Shown piece by piece: positions 52,045 to 62,883 of a stretch of DNA of 64,000 nt. Each line of letters begins with the position of its first letter. Position 1 is the stretch's first letter. The stretch is taken from the NCBI RefSeq assembly GCF_900109465.1, contig NZ_FOAZ01000008.1, positions 186,001-250,000 on the forward strand, in the 5' to 3' direction. The stretch comes from Streptacidiphilus jiangxiensis. GTDB lineage: Bacteria > Actinomycetota > Actinomycetes > Streptomycetales > Streptomycetaceae. The notes below the pieces were generated by a model that saw nothing but the letters and a program-made list of their open reading frames with translations, ran no database searches and was not told the origin of the DNA. Made by a program: the position numbers and the translations under genes.

Positions 52045-52456
52045 ACGCTCGACTTAGGGATTCGTCCCAAAGGTCGACGGACCAGGTGCCCGCGGGATTC
52101 CTCGGTCAGCGAACACCGGACGGAGTCACCCGCGCGTCACCGAGGTCGGGACGGGGTACGCCACAGGGTATGAATGCCCAAGTGGGACGCCCGGTGTCGC
52201 GGCGTCGCGGCGTGTCGGTGACGCCCTTAGGGGCGCGTTCGCCGTCGGCGTAGCGATTCCAGGTGGATCTGCCTGGCCTGCGGGAACACCATCCCGCAGC
52301 ATTCGGTTGGAGTCATTGTCGGCCGTCGCACGGTCCCCCACCAGCGGGTGTCGACGGTTGGAGTGAGGAGCTGTTCCGGCCTCCGGGACTAGCATGCGGT
52401 AGGACAGGGAGGGGATTTTCCCTCACTGCCCCGACCGCTCTGAGGAGCGATTAACG
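52045..52456 (+). other. Non-coding region upstream of clpC
   Basis: This stretch of about 410 bp has no convincing gene. It holds the ClgR-like box at 52237-52250 and a possible -10 TAGCAT at 52389-52394. Immediately before clpC is a GAGGAG Shine-Dalgarno, 10 nt from ATG 52457. The rest shows no clear feature. Open frames on both strands here have atypical composition and no starts. Confidence 0.6.
52237..52250 (+). promoter_or_regulatory. ClgR-type operator upstream of clpC
   Basis: GTTCGC-CGTCG-GCG fits the GTTCGC-N5-GCG motif described for ClgR, the activator of clp genes in Streptomyces. clpC is a known target of that regulator. It lies 207 bp before the clpC start, implying a long leader or a distal promoter. 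A single motif of this size could occur by chance. Confidence 0.5.
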
Positions 52457-54979
<2,523 letters not shown>

Positions 54980-55017
54980 GACCTCAGCGCGTAACGGCTG
55001 ACGCCGCACGGCACCGA

Positions 55018-55051
55018 AAGGGCCGCCTCCGCGAGAGCGGGGGCGGCCCTT
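55018..55051. terminator. Bidirectional terminator between clpC and the NACHT gene
   Basis: AAGGGCCGCCTCCGC pairs with GCGGGGGCGGCCCTT over 15 bp (one G-U) with loop GAGA. It lies between convergent stops at 54979 and 55058. Confidence 0.8.
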
Positions 55052-55057
55052 CGGCGT

Positions 55058-58000
55058 CTACCTGACCCGGTACCAGGTCAGGTTCCCGGAGAACTGGAGC
55101 GGCGGCGGAGCGTCCAGCTCCGCCCCGCCCAGCGGGGCCGGGCCGTCGGTGCCGACGAGCAGCCCCGGGGGCAGCCCGTCGAGGGCCAGGACGGGCGGGG
55201 CGCCGTGGAACCAGAGCGAGGTGATCCCGGGGAAGGCCTCGGTGATCCGCTCCGGCGCGTCCAGCCCCTTGGCGTAGCGCAGGTGCAGCACGCGCACCTG
55301 CGGAAAGGGGCCGAGACCGGACAGGCGGGCCAGGTCGAGCGCCTCCAGGTCCAGGCTCTCCAACCGCTCGTGGCGGCGCAGCAGCTCCCAGTCCTCCAGG
55401 GCGAGGTCCGTGGCCATCAGGCGCAGGGAGTTCAGCTTCGGCGCGGCCAGCACGTGTCGCAGGTCGAGGCCCGCGGTGAACGGCTGGGCGGCGTTGGCGA
55501 AGCTGAGGTGCTCCAGTTCCGGCATGGCGCCGAGGGCGGCGAGCGACGCCACGCCCGTGCAGCTGAGCACGATCACGCGCTTGACCGCGGTGCCGGCCAG
55601 CGGAGCCAGGTCCACCTGGCCGGTGTCGTTGAAGAGCATGAACGTCGTCAGCAGCGGTGCCGCCCGGACCAGGCCCAGGTCGGTCGGGAGCGGGTTCTCG
55701 TGGAAGCGCAGCTCCCGCAGCCGCCCGAGGGGCACCAGGTCGACGACGTCCGGGCCGAGCGGCCCGACGAACTCCACCCGGTGCACGGCCGGAAGCGACG
55801 CGACGAACTCCGCCTGGGCCCGGCTGCTGACGAAGAGCCGCAGGTCCTCCTGCTCGGCCAGGGGGGTGATCACCGCTCGTCCGTACTCCTCGGTGTCGAA
55901 CCAGGGCCAGGCGCGGGCCAGTTCCATCCGCAGCTCGATGTTCGGATGGTGCGCGTAGGAGGCCAGCAGGGGGATCGCGCGGTTGCTCGTGCAACGGGTC
56001 GCGCAGACCACGACGGCCTGCGCCGTCGCGTCGTCCAGCCCCTCCGGGCCGGGCAGCAGCTCCAGGACGACGGGGCCTGCCTGTGCGAGGTCCTTCGCCG
56101 CCTCGACGTCCTGCGGCGGGACGAGAGCGGCCGTGGCGGCCGTGACCTGGTCCCTGACGGCCGGGTCCAGTTCCACCGCCATGTCCAGGCAGGCGGCCGC
56201 CAGCAGCCGCAGCCGGTCCGCGTGGGCCGGTTCGGCCTCCGCGCGGCGCAGGATGCGGGTCAGCAGCTCGGCGCGTTCGCGGCGGCGGGCGTGGCCGACG
56301 GCGAGCCGGATCACGTCCTCCCACTGGTCCTCGTGGGCGTGCTCGACCAGCAACGGCAGGTCGCCCTCCTCGATCGCGGCCTGCGCGCCCAGGTAGTCCT
56401 GGAAGGTGCGGTGCACGAAGTCGATCGCGCCGGGCGCCGGTTCGCGCAGCAGCCCGCTGCGGACCAGCAGGTGCCGCAGCACCTGCTCGGGCGTGCCCTG
56501 GATCTGCGGCATCTGCGGCAGCGCCCGCTCGATCCGGGCCAGTGCCTGCTCGCGGGCGAGCTCCGACTGTCCGTTGCGGATCAGCCAGTACGCCAGGCGC
56601 TGCAGCAGCGCCTGTTGCTGGGCCTCGGACAGCGCCAGGCCCTCCGAGGCCGGGTCGACGCCGCGCTCCTCGTCGCGGCGGACCAGCAGCATCTCCAGCG
56701 CCGCGTCGTACAGCGCCATCCGGCCCGACGGCAGGTGCCCCTGCCGGTCGGCGTTGAGGGCACAGATCAGTGAGCACATCAGCGGGTTGGTGGCCAGCCG
56801 GCCGAGGTCCTGCTTGCGGCCCACCGCCTCGGTCAGCACGTCCCGCCACCGGGCGAGCCGCTCCCGCTGCTCCCGGGCCTGCTCCGGGTCCGTGCCCGCG
56901 TCCGCGCTCTCGGCCGCGGCCGCGTGCCAGCGGTCGATGAACGCGGCGACGTCGCTGCGGCTCATCGGCAGCAGGTCCAGCTCGGCGAAGCCGAGGTCGG
57001 CCAGCCAGCCCTCACGGACGGCGGACGGTCGGGTGGTGACCAGGCACCGGGTCTCGGGGTAGGCGCCGAGCAGTCCGCTCAGCCACTCCCGCACCCGCCG
57101 CCGCTCGCTCTCCGGCGCCTCGTCGATGCCGTCGACGAGCAGCAGCACCCTTCCCTCGGCCATCCGTCGGCTGACCCACCCCTCCGAGCCGGGGAATCCG
57201 GCGAGCGGGCTGCCGGACGCCCGGAGGAACTCCTCCGGCGAGGGCAGCGCCTGCCCGGGCCGGGCGAGCGCCCGCAGCCGCAGCAGGATCGGGGTGCAGT
57301 CCTTGAACTGCGTGAGCTGTTCCGGCAGTTCGCCGCGGGCAGTGAGCGTCGTCAGCCACTGCAGCAGCGTCGTCTTGCCGGAGCCCGCGTTGCCGCGCAG
57401 CAGGATCCGCGGCTGCTGGGCCAGCGCGTCGGGGGCCCGCTGCGCGACCGGCGCGGCGTCCTCCTCGTCCGCCGCCTGCACCGGCCGCTCGCTGCCGGCG
57501 AGCTCCAGGCTCAGGTACGCGATGTCGAGCCGCCAGGATCCGTCGCCGCGCCCGGAGCGGGTGACGCCGTAGATCCGCACCTTCTCCCACTCGCGGGAGA
57601 GGTACGCGCGCAGGCGCTCCTCGAAGGAGAGCTCGGGCGGCTCCACCGTGCCCCAGCGCAGGACGACGTTGGCGTGTTCGCAGATCTCCAGCAGGGTCGG
57701 GTCCTGGACGTAGGCGCCGCTGGGGGTGAGCTCCAGCCGCCCGTCCTGCCACTGCGCGGGCACCGAGCGCACCACCCCGATCAGGCGGTTCTCCAGGAAC
57801 ACGGAGGCGCCGGACATGCCGGCCCACGGCGACACCTGCGTGCCGTCCGCCTGCGGGGGCATGCCGGACAGTTGGAGCACGGGCCGGCCGGTGCGCAGCC
57901 CGGTGCCGGGCTTCAGGGTCCCGACGGCCTGCTCGGTGTCCAACTGCCGGAGCGCGCTGCGGTTCGCCTGCGGGAAGCCGACCGCCACGGCGCCCTCGCG

Positions 58001-58297
58001 CGGCTGGAGGTCGGTGACGACTCCCCAGGTGAGCGGCTCGAAGTGCTGGTAGACGGAGGGCTGGACCAGTGCGTTCTCCGCGCGCAGCAGGGCCAGGTCG
58101 CAGCGCTCGTCGTAGCGGCGCCAGACGACCTCGCAGTCGACCCGTCCGCCGGACTGCCCCGGCACGGCGACGCTCGGGGCGACAGCGTCCCCGATCACAT
58201 GGGCCGCCGTCAGCACCAGCCAGGGGCTCAGCAGGTAGCCGCTGCCCTGGCCCTCACCGAACACGACCGCGATGCGTTCGCGCTGTGGATGCGTCAT
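55058..58297 (-). CDS. Trypsin-like protease-NACHT NTPase-LRR-like protein (bacterial NLR-like)
   Basis: 1079 residues from ATG 58297. Residues 1-215 are a trypsin-like serine protease with H33 in LTAAHVIG, D67 in CDLALLR and S162 in GMSGASVF, a complete triad. Residues about 225-600 are a NACHT-type STAND NTPase: Walker A GNAGSGKTT at 302-310, Walker B LLLVDGIDE ending at E393, and TTRPS near 421. A helical region (about 600-850) is followed by leucine-rich repeats (about 865-1040: LRELRFHENPL, LEHLSFANA, LNSLRLMATDL, LESLDLEALDL, VRVLHLRYAKG). No signal peptide, so it acts in the cytoplasm. The likely scheme is sensor repeats, NTP switch and protease effector. A Trypco2 gene lies upstream on the same strand. 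Confidence 0.9.
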   Translation of the reverse strand: MTHPQRERIAVVFGEGQGSGYLLSPWLVLTAAHVIGDAVAPSVAVPGQSGGRVDCEVVWRRYDERCDLALLRAENALVQPSVYQHFEPLTWGVVTDLQPREGAVAVGFPQANRSALRQLDTEQAVGTLKPGTGLRTGRPVLQLSGMPPQADGTQVSPWAGMSGASVFLENRLIGVVRSVPAQWQDGRLELTPSGAYVQDPTLLEICEHANVVLRWGTVEPPELSFEERLRAYLSREWEKVRIYGVTRSGRGDGSWRLDIAYLSLELAGSERPVQAADEEDAAPVAQRAPDALAQQPRILLRGNAGSGKTTLLQWLTTLTARGELPEQLTQFKDCTPILLRLRALARPGQALPSPEEFLRASGSPLAGFPGSEGWVSRRMAEGRVLLLVDGIDEAPESERRRVREWLSGLLGAYPETRCLVTTRPSAVREGWLADLGFAELDLLPMSRSDVAAFIDRWHAAAAESADAGTDPEQAREQRERLARWRDVLTEAVGRKQDLGRLATNPLMCSLICALNADRQGHLPSGRMALYDAALEMLLVRRDEERGVDPASEGLALSEAQQQALLQRLAYWLIRNGQSELAREQALARIERALPQMPQIQGTPEQVLRHLLVRSGLLREPAPGAIDFVHRTFQDYLGAQAAIEEGDLPLLVEHAHEDQWEDVIRLAVGHARRRERAELLTRILRRAEAEPAHADRLRLLAAACLDMAVELDPAVRDQVTAATAALVPPQDVEAAKDLAQAGPVVLELLPGPEGLDDATAQAVVVCATRCTSNRAIPLLASYAHHPNIELRMELARAWPWFDTEEYGRAVITPLAEQEDLRLFVSSRAQAEFVASLPAVHRVEFVGPLGPDVVDLVPLGRLRELRFHENPLPTDLGLVRAAPLLTTFMLFNDTGQVDLAPLAGTAVKRVIVLSCTGVASLAALGAMPELEHLSFANAAQPFTAGLDLRHVLAAPKLNSLRLMATDLALEDWELLRRHERLESLDLEALDLARLSGLGPFPQVRVLHLRYAKGLDAPERITEAFPGITSLWFHGAPPVLALDGLPPGLLVGTDGPAPLGGAELDAPPPLQFSGNLTWYRVR

Positions 58298-58350
58298 CTG
58301 TTTCCCCCCGCCCCGGCGGTGTTCGCCGCCGCAGCACTGTAACCGGTCCG

Positions 58351-58377
58351 GCCCCGCACCCTGGGGGAGTGCGGGGC
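58351..58377. terminator. Hairpin between the Trypco2 and NACHT genes
   Basis: GCCCCGCAC and GTGCGGGGC form a 9-bp stem around CCTGGGGGA, with outer ACCGGT repeats adding pairs. It may attenuate transcription into the NACHT gene. No T-run. Confidence 0.4.
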
Positions 58378-58398
58378 ACGACCGGTGACGGAAGGTCA

Positions 58399-58500
58399 GC
58401 GGGTGGTGGCGAGGAACAGGCTGGTGCCGTCGGGCATGGCGGCGATGGCGAGGTCGGGGCCCTGGAAGTAGGCGGCGCCGTTGGCGCCGGCTGTCGGCGA
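58399..58500 (-). pseudogene. Possible gene remnant in the Trypco2-NACHT gap
   Basis: On the minus strand, the frame ending at the TGA 58396-58398 reads GANGAAYFQGPDLAIAAM and PDGTSLFLATTR. This looks like natural protein C-terminus, but no start or further coding sequence precedes it in this frame, which overlaps Trypco2 out of phase. It may be a decayed gene end or chance. Confidence 0.25.
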
Positions 58501-58535
58501 ACCCCTGACCCGGGCCGGTCGAGGCCGGCGGAGGC

Positions 58536-58856
58536 TCAGAAGTTCTCGTCCACCTCGGCCCGGTTCGGGTTCTCCACCTCGACCCGTCCGCCGGTCGAGC
58601 GCAGCCGGGGCGTCAGCGTCACCGCCACCCGCTGCGTCCGGTGCGTCCCGTGCCGGGACTCGTAGTCGCCCGTCAGCACCCAGGCCTTGACGCCGCCCTT
58701 GACCGCCCGGTCGCGGATCAGCTCGACGGTGAACTCCAACTGGATGTCGCCGACTTCGAAGGCCAGTTCGGAGTCGGCGCCGCGCGCGGCGGCGTCGACG
58801 AGCTGGGTGCGGATGGCCTCGATGGCGTCGGCGAGCTCGACGCGGGGTTCGTCCAT
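58536..58856 (-). CDS. Trypco2-domain protein (trypsin-co-occurring domain 2)
   Basis: 106 residues from ATG 58856. One small alpha+beta domain: VELADAIEAIRTQLVDAAARG, LAFEVGDIQLEFTVEL, VKAWVLTGDYESRHGTHRTQRVAVTLTP and a tail GGRVEVENPNRAEVDENF. I recognise this as Trypco2, a domain named because it is encoded next to trypsin-like/STAND proteins in predicted conflict systems (work of the Aravind group). It is encoded 238 bp upstream of the trypsin-NACHT gene, in the same direction. It probably serves as a partner, adaptor or substrate of the protease; none of these has been shown here. Confidence 0.8.
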   Translation of the reverse strand: MDEPRVELADAIEAIRTQLVDAAARGADSELAFEVGDIQLEFTVELIRDRAVKGGVKAWVLTGDYESRHGTHRTQRVAVTLTPRLRSTGGRVEVENPNRAEVDENF

Positions 58857-59009
58857 CCCGCCATGATCCCTGATCTACGGTGCGGCGAACGGATTTTCGG
58901 CTGTTGCGAAGCTGCGACGGAACGACGATCACACGACGACGGCCCCCCGTCAGGCTTCAGGGTGCCGCCAGTGGGCGGCCGTCAACTGAGCATCCGTGGG
59001 GGTCCGTTC

Positions 59010-59966
59010 ATGTCCGCTCGTCGCAAGGTTCTCGCCGGGGCCGTCGCCGTCGCCGCCGCAGGGGCGGCCGTCGTCCTGCCCGGGGTGGCGCAGGCCGCCA
59101 CCGCCAAGCCGGTCGCAGGTAAGAGCCCGCTGGTGATGACGCTCGGCCGGGTCCAGTCCGGCCCGCTGATGCCGGGCGGGCGGGCGAAGGTGTTCGACCT
59201 CTCCATCGCCAACCCCACCGGGAAGGCGGTCTCGTTCGGCGTCGAGGTCGGCGGCAGCGCGCACGGCGCGCTCTCCCTGGACGGGACCGACGTCAAGCTG
59301 AACGTGACACCGGTCCACGCCCCGGCGACGACGGTGGAGTTCGGCGGCCAGGACGGCGGCATGCTCGGCTTCCTCTACCCCAAGCACGGTCAGGTCAACG
59401 GCACCTTCGTGCTGCCGGCCCACAGCACCTACACCTGGAAGGTCAGCCTGGCCGCGACCAAGGCCTGGCCGCTCAACGACGACCGCTTCTACTTCGGCTT
59501 CAACGCCGACACCCGGGACGGCCGTGAGGTGAGCCGCTCGCTGGACCTCAAGGTCGGCACCGCGCGCACCGGTGGTCCGATCGTCCAGTCGCTCACCGGC
59601 GGCAACGTGCTGGCCCCGGGCAAGCCGCTGGTCCTGCGCTACACGCTGACCAACCGCACCGGCGCCGCGGTGACGCAGAAGCTGGAGCCGTGGATCGTCG
59701 AGCAGCTGCCCGGCGGCGGTGCGTCGGCCGCCACGATCGCCTACGACCTGTGGGAGAACGGCCGTTGGGTGCAGCTCGACACCGACGGCGCCGGGCTGCC
59801 GAAGCTCCCCGCGCACTGGGCCAACGGCCAGAGCGTGAGCTACACCTTCCGGATGCGCCTGGTCCGCTGGAACGCGGGCGCCCCGACGTCCCAGAAGGTG
59901 CTGATCCAGGCGGCCTACGACCCGTTCCTGGCCTCCGCCGACCGCCTGGTCACCGTCACGCACTGA
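59010..59966 (+). CDS. Secreted protein of unknown function
   Basis: 318 residues from ATG 59010 with GTGGGGG upstream. The signal peptide (about 1-29, ending VAQAA) begins MSARRKVLAG, so a twin-arginine route is possible. The mature part has two beta-rich halves resembling immunoglobulin-like or COG1470-type folds: FDLSIANPTGKAVSFGVEVGG and LRYTLTNRTGAAVTQKLEPWIVEQ. There are no cysteines, unlike the 42239-48420 family. No anchor motif is seen. Function unknown. Confidence 0.7.
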   Translation: MSARRKVLAGAVAVAAAGAAVVLPGVAQAATAKPVAGKSPLVMTLGRVQSGPLMPGGRAKVFDLSIANPTGKAVSFGVEVGGSAHGALSLDGTDVKLNVTPVHAPATTVEFGGQDGGMLGFLYPKHGQVNGTFVLPAHSTYTWKVSLAATKAWPLNDDRFYFGFNADTRDGREVSRSLDLKVGTARTGGPIVQSLTGGNVLAPGKPLVLRYTLTNRTGAAVTQKLEPWIVEQLPGGGASAATIAYDLWENGRWVQLDTDGAGLPKLPAHWANGQSVSYTFRMRLVRWNAGAPTSQKVLIQAAYDPFLASADRLVTVTH

Positions 59967-59977
59967 CCTCTCGCCGC

Positions 59978-60018
59978 GAGGCGATCGCTCAGGCCTCCGC
60001 GCCCTGGGTGATCGCCTC
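59978..60018. terminator. Inverted repeat at the convergent 3' ends
   Basis: GAGGCGATC and GATCGCCTC are exact 9-bp inverted repeats 23 bp apart, overlapping the last codons of the ferritin-like gene. It may terminate transcription from both sides. The long spacer makes this uncertain. Confidence 0.35.
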
Positions 60019-61101
60019 GGCGACCTCATCGACGCGGGCGGCCTCCTCGGCCGCGAAGCGTTCCGCGTCCAGCGCCTCGGCGATCTCCTCGTCCTGCTGC
60101 ATCAGCGCGTCGAGGTTGGAGTCGCCCATCTCGAAGACGCCCATGTCGAGGTAGGCCTGCTGCAGCTTCGGGCCCCACAGGCCGATGTCCTTGACGCACG
60201 GCACGATCCGCGAGAACAGCAGCTTGCGGAAGAACTGCAGGTACTCGCTGTTCTCGCTGAGTTCCTCCGCGTCCTTCTTCGGGATGCCGAAGTTCTCCAG
60301 CACCTCCACCCCGCGCAGCCGGTCCCGCATCAGGTAGCAGCCCTCGATGACGAACTCCTCGCGCTCGGCGAGCTCCGTCGCCGACAACTCGGCGTAGTAG
60401 TCGCGCAGCGCCATCCGGCCGAAGGCCACGTGCCGCGCCTCGTCCTGCATCACGTAGGCGAGCAGCTGCTTGGGCAGCGGCTTGCTGGTGGTGTCGCGCA
60501 ACATGCCGAAGGCGGCCAGGGCCAGGCCCTCGATCAGCACCTGCATGCCGAGGTAGGGCATGTCCCAGCGGGAGTCGCGCAGGGTGTCGCCGAGAAGGGA
60601 CTGCAGGTTGTCGTTGATCGGGTAGAGCATCCCGATCTTCTCGTGCAGGAAGCGCGAGTACAGCTCGACGTGGCGGGCCTCGTCCATGGTCTGGGTGGCC
60701 GAGTAGAACTTGGCGTCCATGTCCGGCACCGACTCCACGATGCGGGCCGCGCAGACCATGGCGCCCTGCTCGCCGTGGAGGAACTGGCTGAACTGCCAGG
60801 AGGCGTAGTGCCGGCGCAGATCCGCCCGGTTGGCCTCGCTCATCCTGTCCCAGTAGGGCGTGCCGTAGAGGGTCATCGCCTCGTCGGGGACGCCCAGCGG
60901 GTCGTACGGGTCGACCTCCAGGGACCAGTCGATGCGCTTGACCTGGTCCCACTGCTTGTCCTTGCCCTTCTGGTACAGGTTCAGCAGTCGCTCGCGGCCC
61001 TCGTCGTACTCCCAGTTGAAGCGCGCGGAGCCGGAAGCGGGGACGGTCCACTGCCCGTCCTGGTCGGAGGGCTTGGTGGTGTACAGGTCGAACGTCGACA
61101 T
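59989..61101 (-). CDS. Ferritin-like diiron protein (ribonucleotide reductase R2-like)
   Basis: 370 residues from ATG 61101. A complete six-ligand diiron site is visible: E111 (LHGEQGA), E141-xx-H144 (DEARHVE), E191 (VLIEGLA) and E221-xx-H224 (DEARHVAF). This pattern and length fit R2-like or diiron oxygenase proteins. No R1 subunit gene is nearby, so a ribonucleotide reductase role is unlikely. An oxygenase or oxidase role, perhaps on fatty acyl or aromatic substrates, is possible. A TetR regulator gene lies 173 bp upstream on the same strand. Confidence 0.8.
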   Translation of the reverse strand: MSTFDLYTTKPSDQDGQWTVPASGSARFNWEYDEGRERLLNLYQKGKDKQWDQVKRIDWSLEVDPYDPLGVPDEAMTLYGTPYWDRMSEANRADLRRHYASWQFSQFLHGEQGAMVCAARIVESVPDMDAKFYSATQTMDEARHVELYSRFLHEKIGMLYPINDNLQSLLGDTLRDSRWDMPYLGMQVLIEGLALAAFGMLRDTTSKPLPKQLLAYVMQDEARHVAFGRMALRDYYAELSATELAEREEFVIEGCYLMRDRLRGVEVLENFGIPKKDAEELSENSEYLQFFRKLLFSRIVPCVKDIGLWGPKLQQAYLDMGVFEMGDSNLDALMQQDEEIAEALDAERFAAEEAARVDEVAEAITQGAEA

Positions 61102-61237
61102 TGACTCGCTCCTATGGGCCGAACTGGACGCCGGAAGGGCTCAGAGCGAGCGTCACATGGCAATATCAACCGGACAAGGGCGTCCGGTGACAGGGAGCGG
61201 GCACTCCGGTGGGACGGATCCTTGTGGCACCCGGGTA

Positions 61238-61252
61238 TTGACTCGGTGTCAA
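61238..61252 (-). promoter_or_regulatory. Candidate TetR operator/-35 region of the diiron gene
   Basis: TTGAC-TCGGT-GTCAA is a perfect inverted repeat between the tetR stop and the diiron gene start. On the coding strand it includes TTGACA, a good -35 hexamer. A repressor bound here would block it. Confidence 0.4.
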
Positions 61253-61274
61253 CAGGGGCGTACGGCGAAGGCCG

Positions 61275-61886
61275 TCACGCCTCGGCGGTGGCCTGGCCGA
61301 TCCGGTCCGCGACGTCGAGGGCGATGCGCAGCGCGGTCTCGCGGCGGGTCTCGTCGTCGGGCAGTTCCGGCAGCTCGCGCACGCACTGCTCGTTCGCGTG
61401 GGCGTCCGTGACGAACGAGGCGATGTTGATCGTCATCAGCGCGACGGTGGCGCGGACCCGGTCCTCGAAGGAGGGGTTCGGCCCCTGCATCAGCCGGGTC
61501 AGCACGATGATCCGCTCCTTGAAGGCGTTGCCGACCTCCAGCTCGCGGATGGCCGGCTGGTTCTCGTGGAAGAACCGCAGGATCGGCTGCCGGTCGGCCA
61601 TCCCCTCGGCGAAGCGGCGCAGGATCTCGTCCCGGACCTCCGGGCTGTACTGCTGCTCCTGCCCCCAGGCGATGGTCTGCTCGATCGGCTCGGAGATCCT
61701 CGCGACGATCCCGGCGAGGATGTCCTCCTTGGTGCGGAAGTGGTAGTAGAGCGCGGCCTTGGTGACGCCCAGACCGTCGGCGATCTCGCGGAGCGAGGTC
61801 TTCTCGTACCCGTGCTCGACGAAGAGCTCGAGAGCCACGTCGAGGATGCGCTCCCGGGTGTCGCCACGGGGGGTCTGGGTGGTCAT
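61275..61886 (-). CDS. TetR-family transcriptional regulator
   Basis: 203 residues from ATG 61886. The DNA-binding part is ERILDVALELFVEHGYEKTSLREIADGLGVTKAALYYHFRTKEDIL (about 12-57). The C-terminal ligand-binding domain is helical with no recognised motif. It lies just upstream of the diiron protein gene and downstream of mutY, all leftward. Candidate operators are seen both before its own start and before the diiron gene, so it probably controls itself and that gene. Confidence 0.93.
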   Translation of the reverse strand: MTTQTPRGDTRERILDVALELFVEHGYEKTSLREIADGLGVTKAALYYHFRTKEDILAGIVARISEPIEQTIAWGQEQQYSPEVRDEILRRFAEGMADRQPILRFFHENQPAIRELEVGNAFKERIIVLTRLMQGPNPSFEDRVRATVALMTINIASFVTDAHANEQCVRELPELPDDETRRETALRIALDVADRIGQATAEA

Positions 61887-61922
61887 CGCTGTCTACTCGC
61901 TCCGCCGAATCGTCCGCGTCTC

Positions 61923-61968
61923 GTTGCGCAGGGCTAGCACGAGCTTAGCGTGCTCTCTTCAGCGCAAC
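61923..61968. promoter_or_regulatory. Nested inverted repeats upstream of tetR
   Basis: The outer pair GTTGCGC (61923-61929) / GCGCAAC (61962-61968) encloses an inner pair AGCACG (61936-61941) / CGTGCT (61949-61954). They lie 37-82 bp before the tetR start, where an autoregulatory operator is expected. Confidence 0.5.
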
Positions 61969-62002
61969 TAGCCGGTCGGCAAGTAGGTTGCCGGCCGGTC
62001 GT

Positions 62003-62872
62003 TCACCCCGGCAGTCGGTAGACGCCCGGTGCGACGGGCTCCACGAGACCGTCCGTGACCAGACCGTCCAGGGCGCGCGCCCGCTGCACACCGTCCGGCC
62101 AGACCGCGTCCAGCTGCGCCTGGGTCACCGTGCCGGGGACCTCCCGCAGCACCGCGAGCAGTTTGCCGCGCACCTGGCGGTCGGTCCCCTCGTAGCTCTG
62201 CCCGCGTCGCGCGGGCCCCTCCCACGGCGGCGAGCCCGCCTGCCGCCACGCGCAGGCGCGCGCGATCGGGCAGCGCCCGCAGTCGGGCGTCCGCGCGGTG
62301 CAGACCAGCGCGCCGAGCTCCATCACCGCGACCGCCCAGGTGGCCGCGGTCTCCGGGTCATTCGGCAGCAGCGTCGCCGCGGTGCGGCGCTCGGCCGCGG
62401 TGGTCGCGTTCGCCGGGTACTCCTGGCCGGTGACGGCCCGCGCGAAGACCCGCCGCACGTTCGTGTCCAGCACCGCGTGCCGCTGACGGAACGCGAACGA
62501 GGCCACGGCCGCGGCGGTGTACTCGCCCACCCCCGGCAGCGCGAGCAGGTGCGCGTGCTCGCGCGGGACCTCCCCGCCGTACTGCTCCGTGATCGCGGTC
62601 GCGGCGGCGTGCAGGCGCAGCGCCCGGCGGGGGTAGCCCAGCCGCCCCCACGCGCGCACGGCCTCACCGGCCGCCTCCGCGGCGAGCGCCTGCGGCGTGG
62701 GCCAACGGCGCAGCCACTCCTCGTAGACGGGGAGCACGCGCTTGACGGGGGTCTGCTGCAGCATGAACTCGCTGACCATCACGCCCCAGGGGGTGGCGTC
62801 CTCACTCCGCCAGGGGAGGTCCCGCGCGGCAGTCGAGTACCAGGCGAGGACGGGGGAGTGGAGAGCGCTCAC
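62003..62872 (-). CDS. mutY: A/G-specific adenine glycosylase
   Basis: 289 residues from GTG 62872. It removes adenine mispaired with 8-oxoguanine. Catalytic E35 is in VSEFMLQQT, the helix-hairpin-helix is LPGVGEYTAAAV (112-123) and catalytic D136 is in AVLDTNV. The [4Fe-4S] ligands are C191, C198, C201 and C207. The C-terminal NUDIX-like 8-oxoG reader domain of E. coli MutY is missing. Instead there is a short winged-helix-like end (about 230-289), common in actinobacteria. Confidence 0.95.
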   Translation of the reverse strand: MSALHSPVLAWYSTAARDLPWRSEDATPWGVMVSEFMLQQTPVKRVLPVYEEWLRRWPTPQALAAEAAGEAVRAWGRLGYPRRALRLHAAATAITEQYGGEVPREHAHLLALPGVGEYTAAAVASFAFRQRHAVLDTNVRRVFARAVTGQEYPANATTAAERRTAATLLPNDPETAATWAVAVMELGALVCTARTPDCGRCPIARACAWRQAGSPPWEGPARRGQSYEGTDRQVRGKLLAVLREVPGTVTQAQLDAVWPDGVQRARALDGLVTDGLVEPVAPGVYRLPG

Positions 62873-62883
62873 GCAGCGAGCTT

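Noticed and set aside
52126-52395. 89-codon minus-strand open frame upstream of clpC
   Set aside because: No start signal, no family resemblance and codon use unlike neighbours; it covers the ClgR-like box region.
59989-61101. Ribonucleotide reductase small subunit (nrdF)
   Set aside because: Diiron ligands fit, but no nrdE or nrdI is near, and the local motifs (LHGEQGA, DEARHVAF) fit the wider ferritin-like group better.
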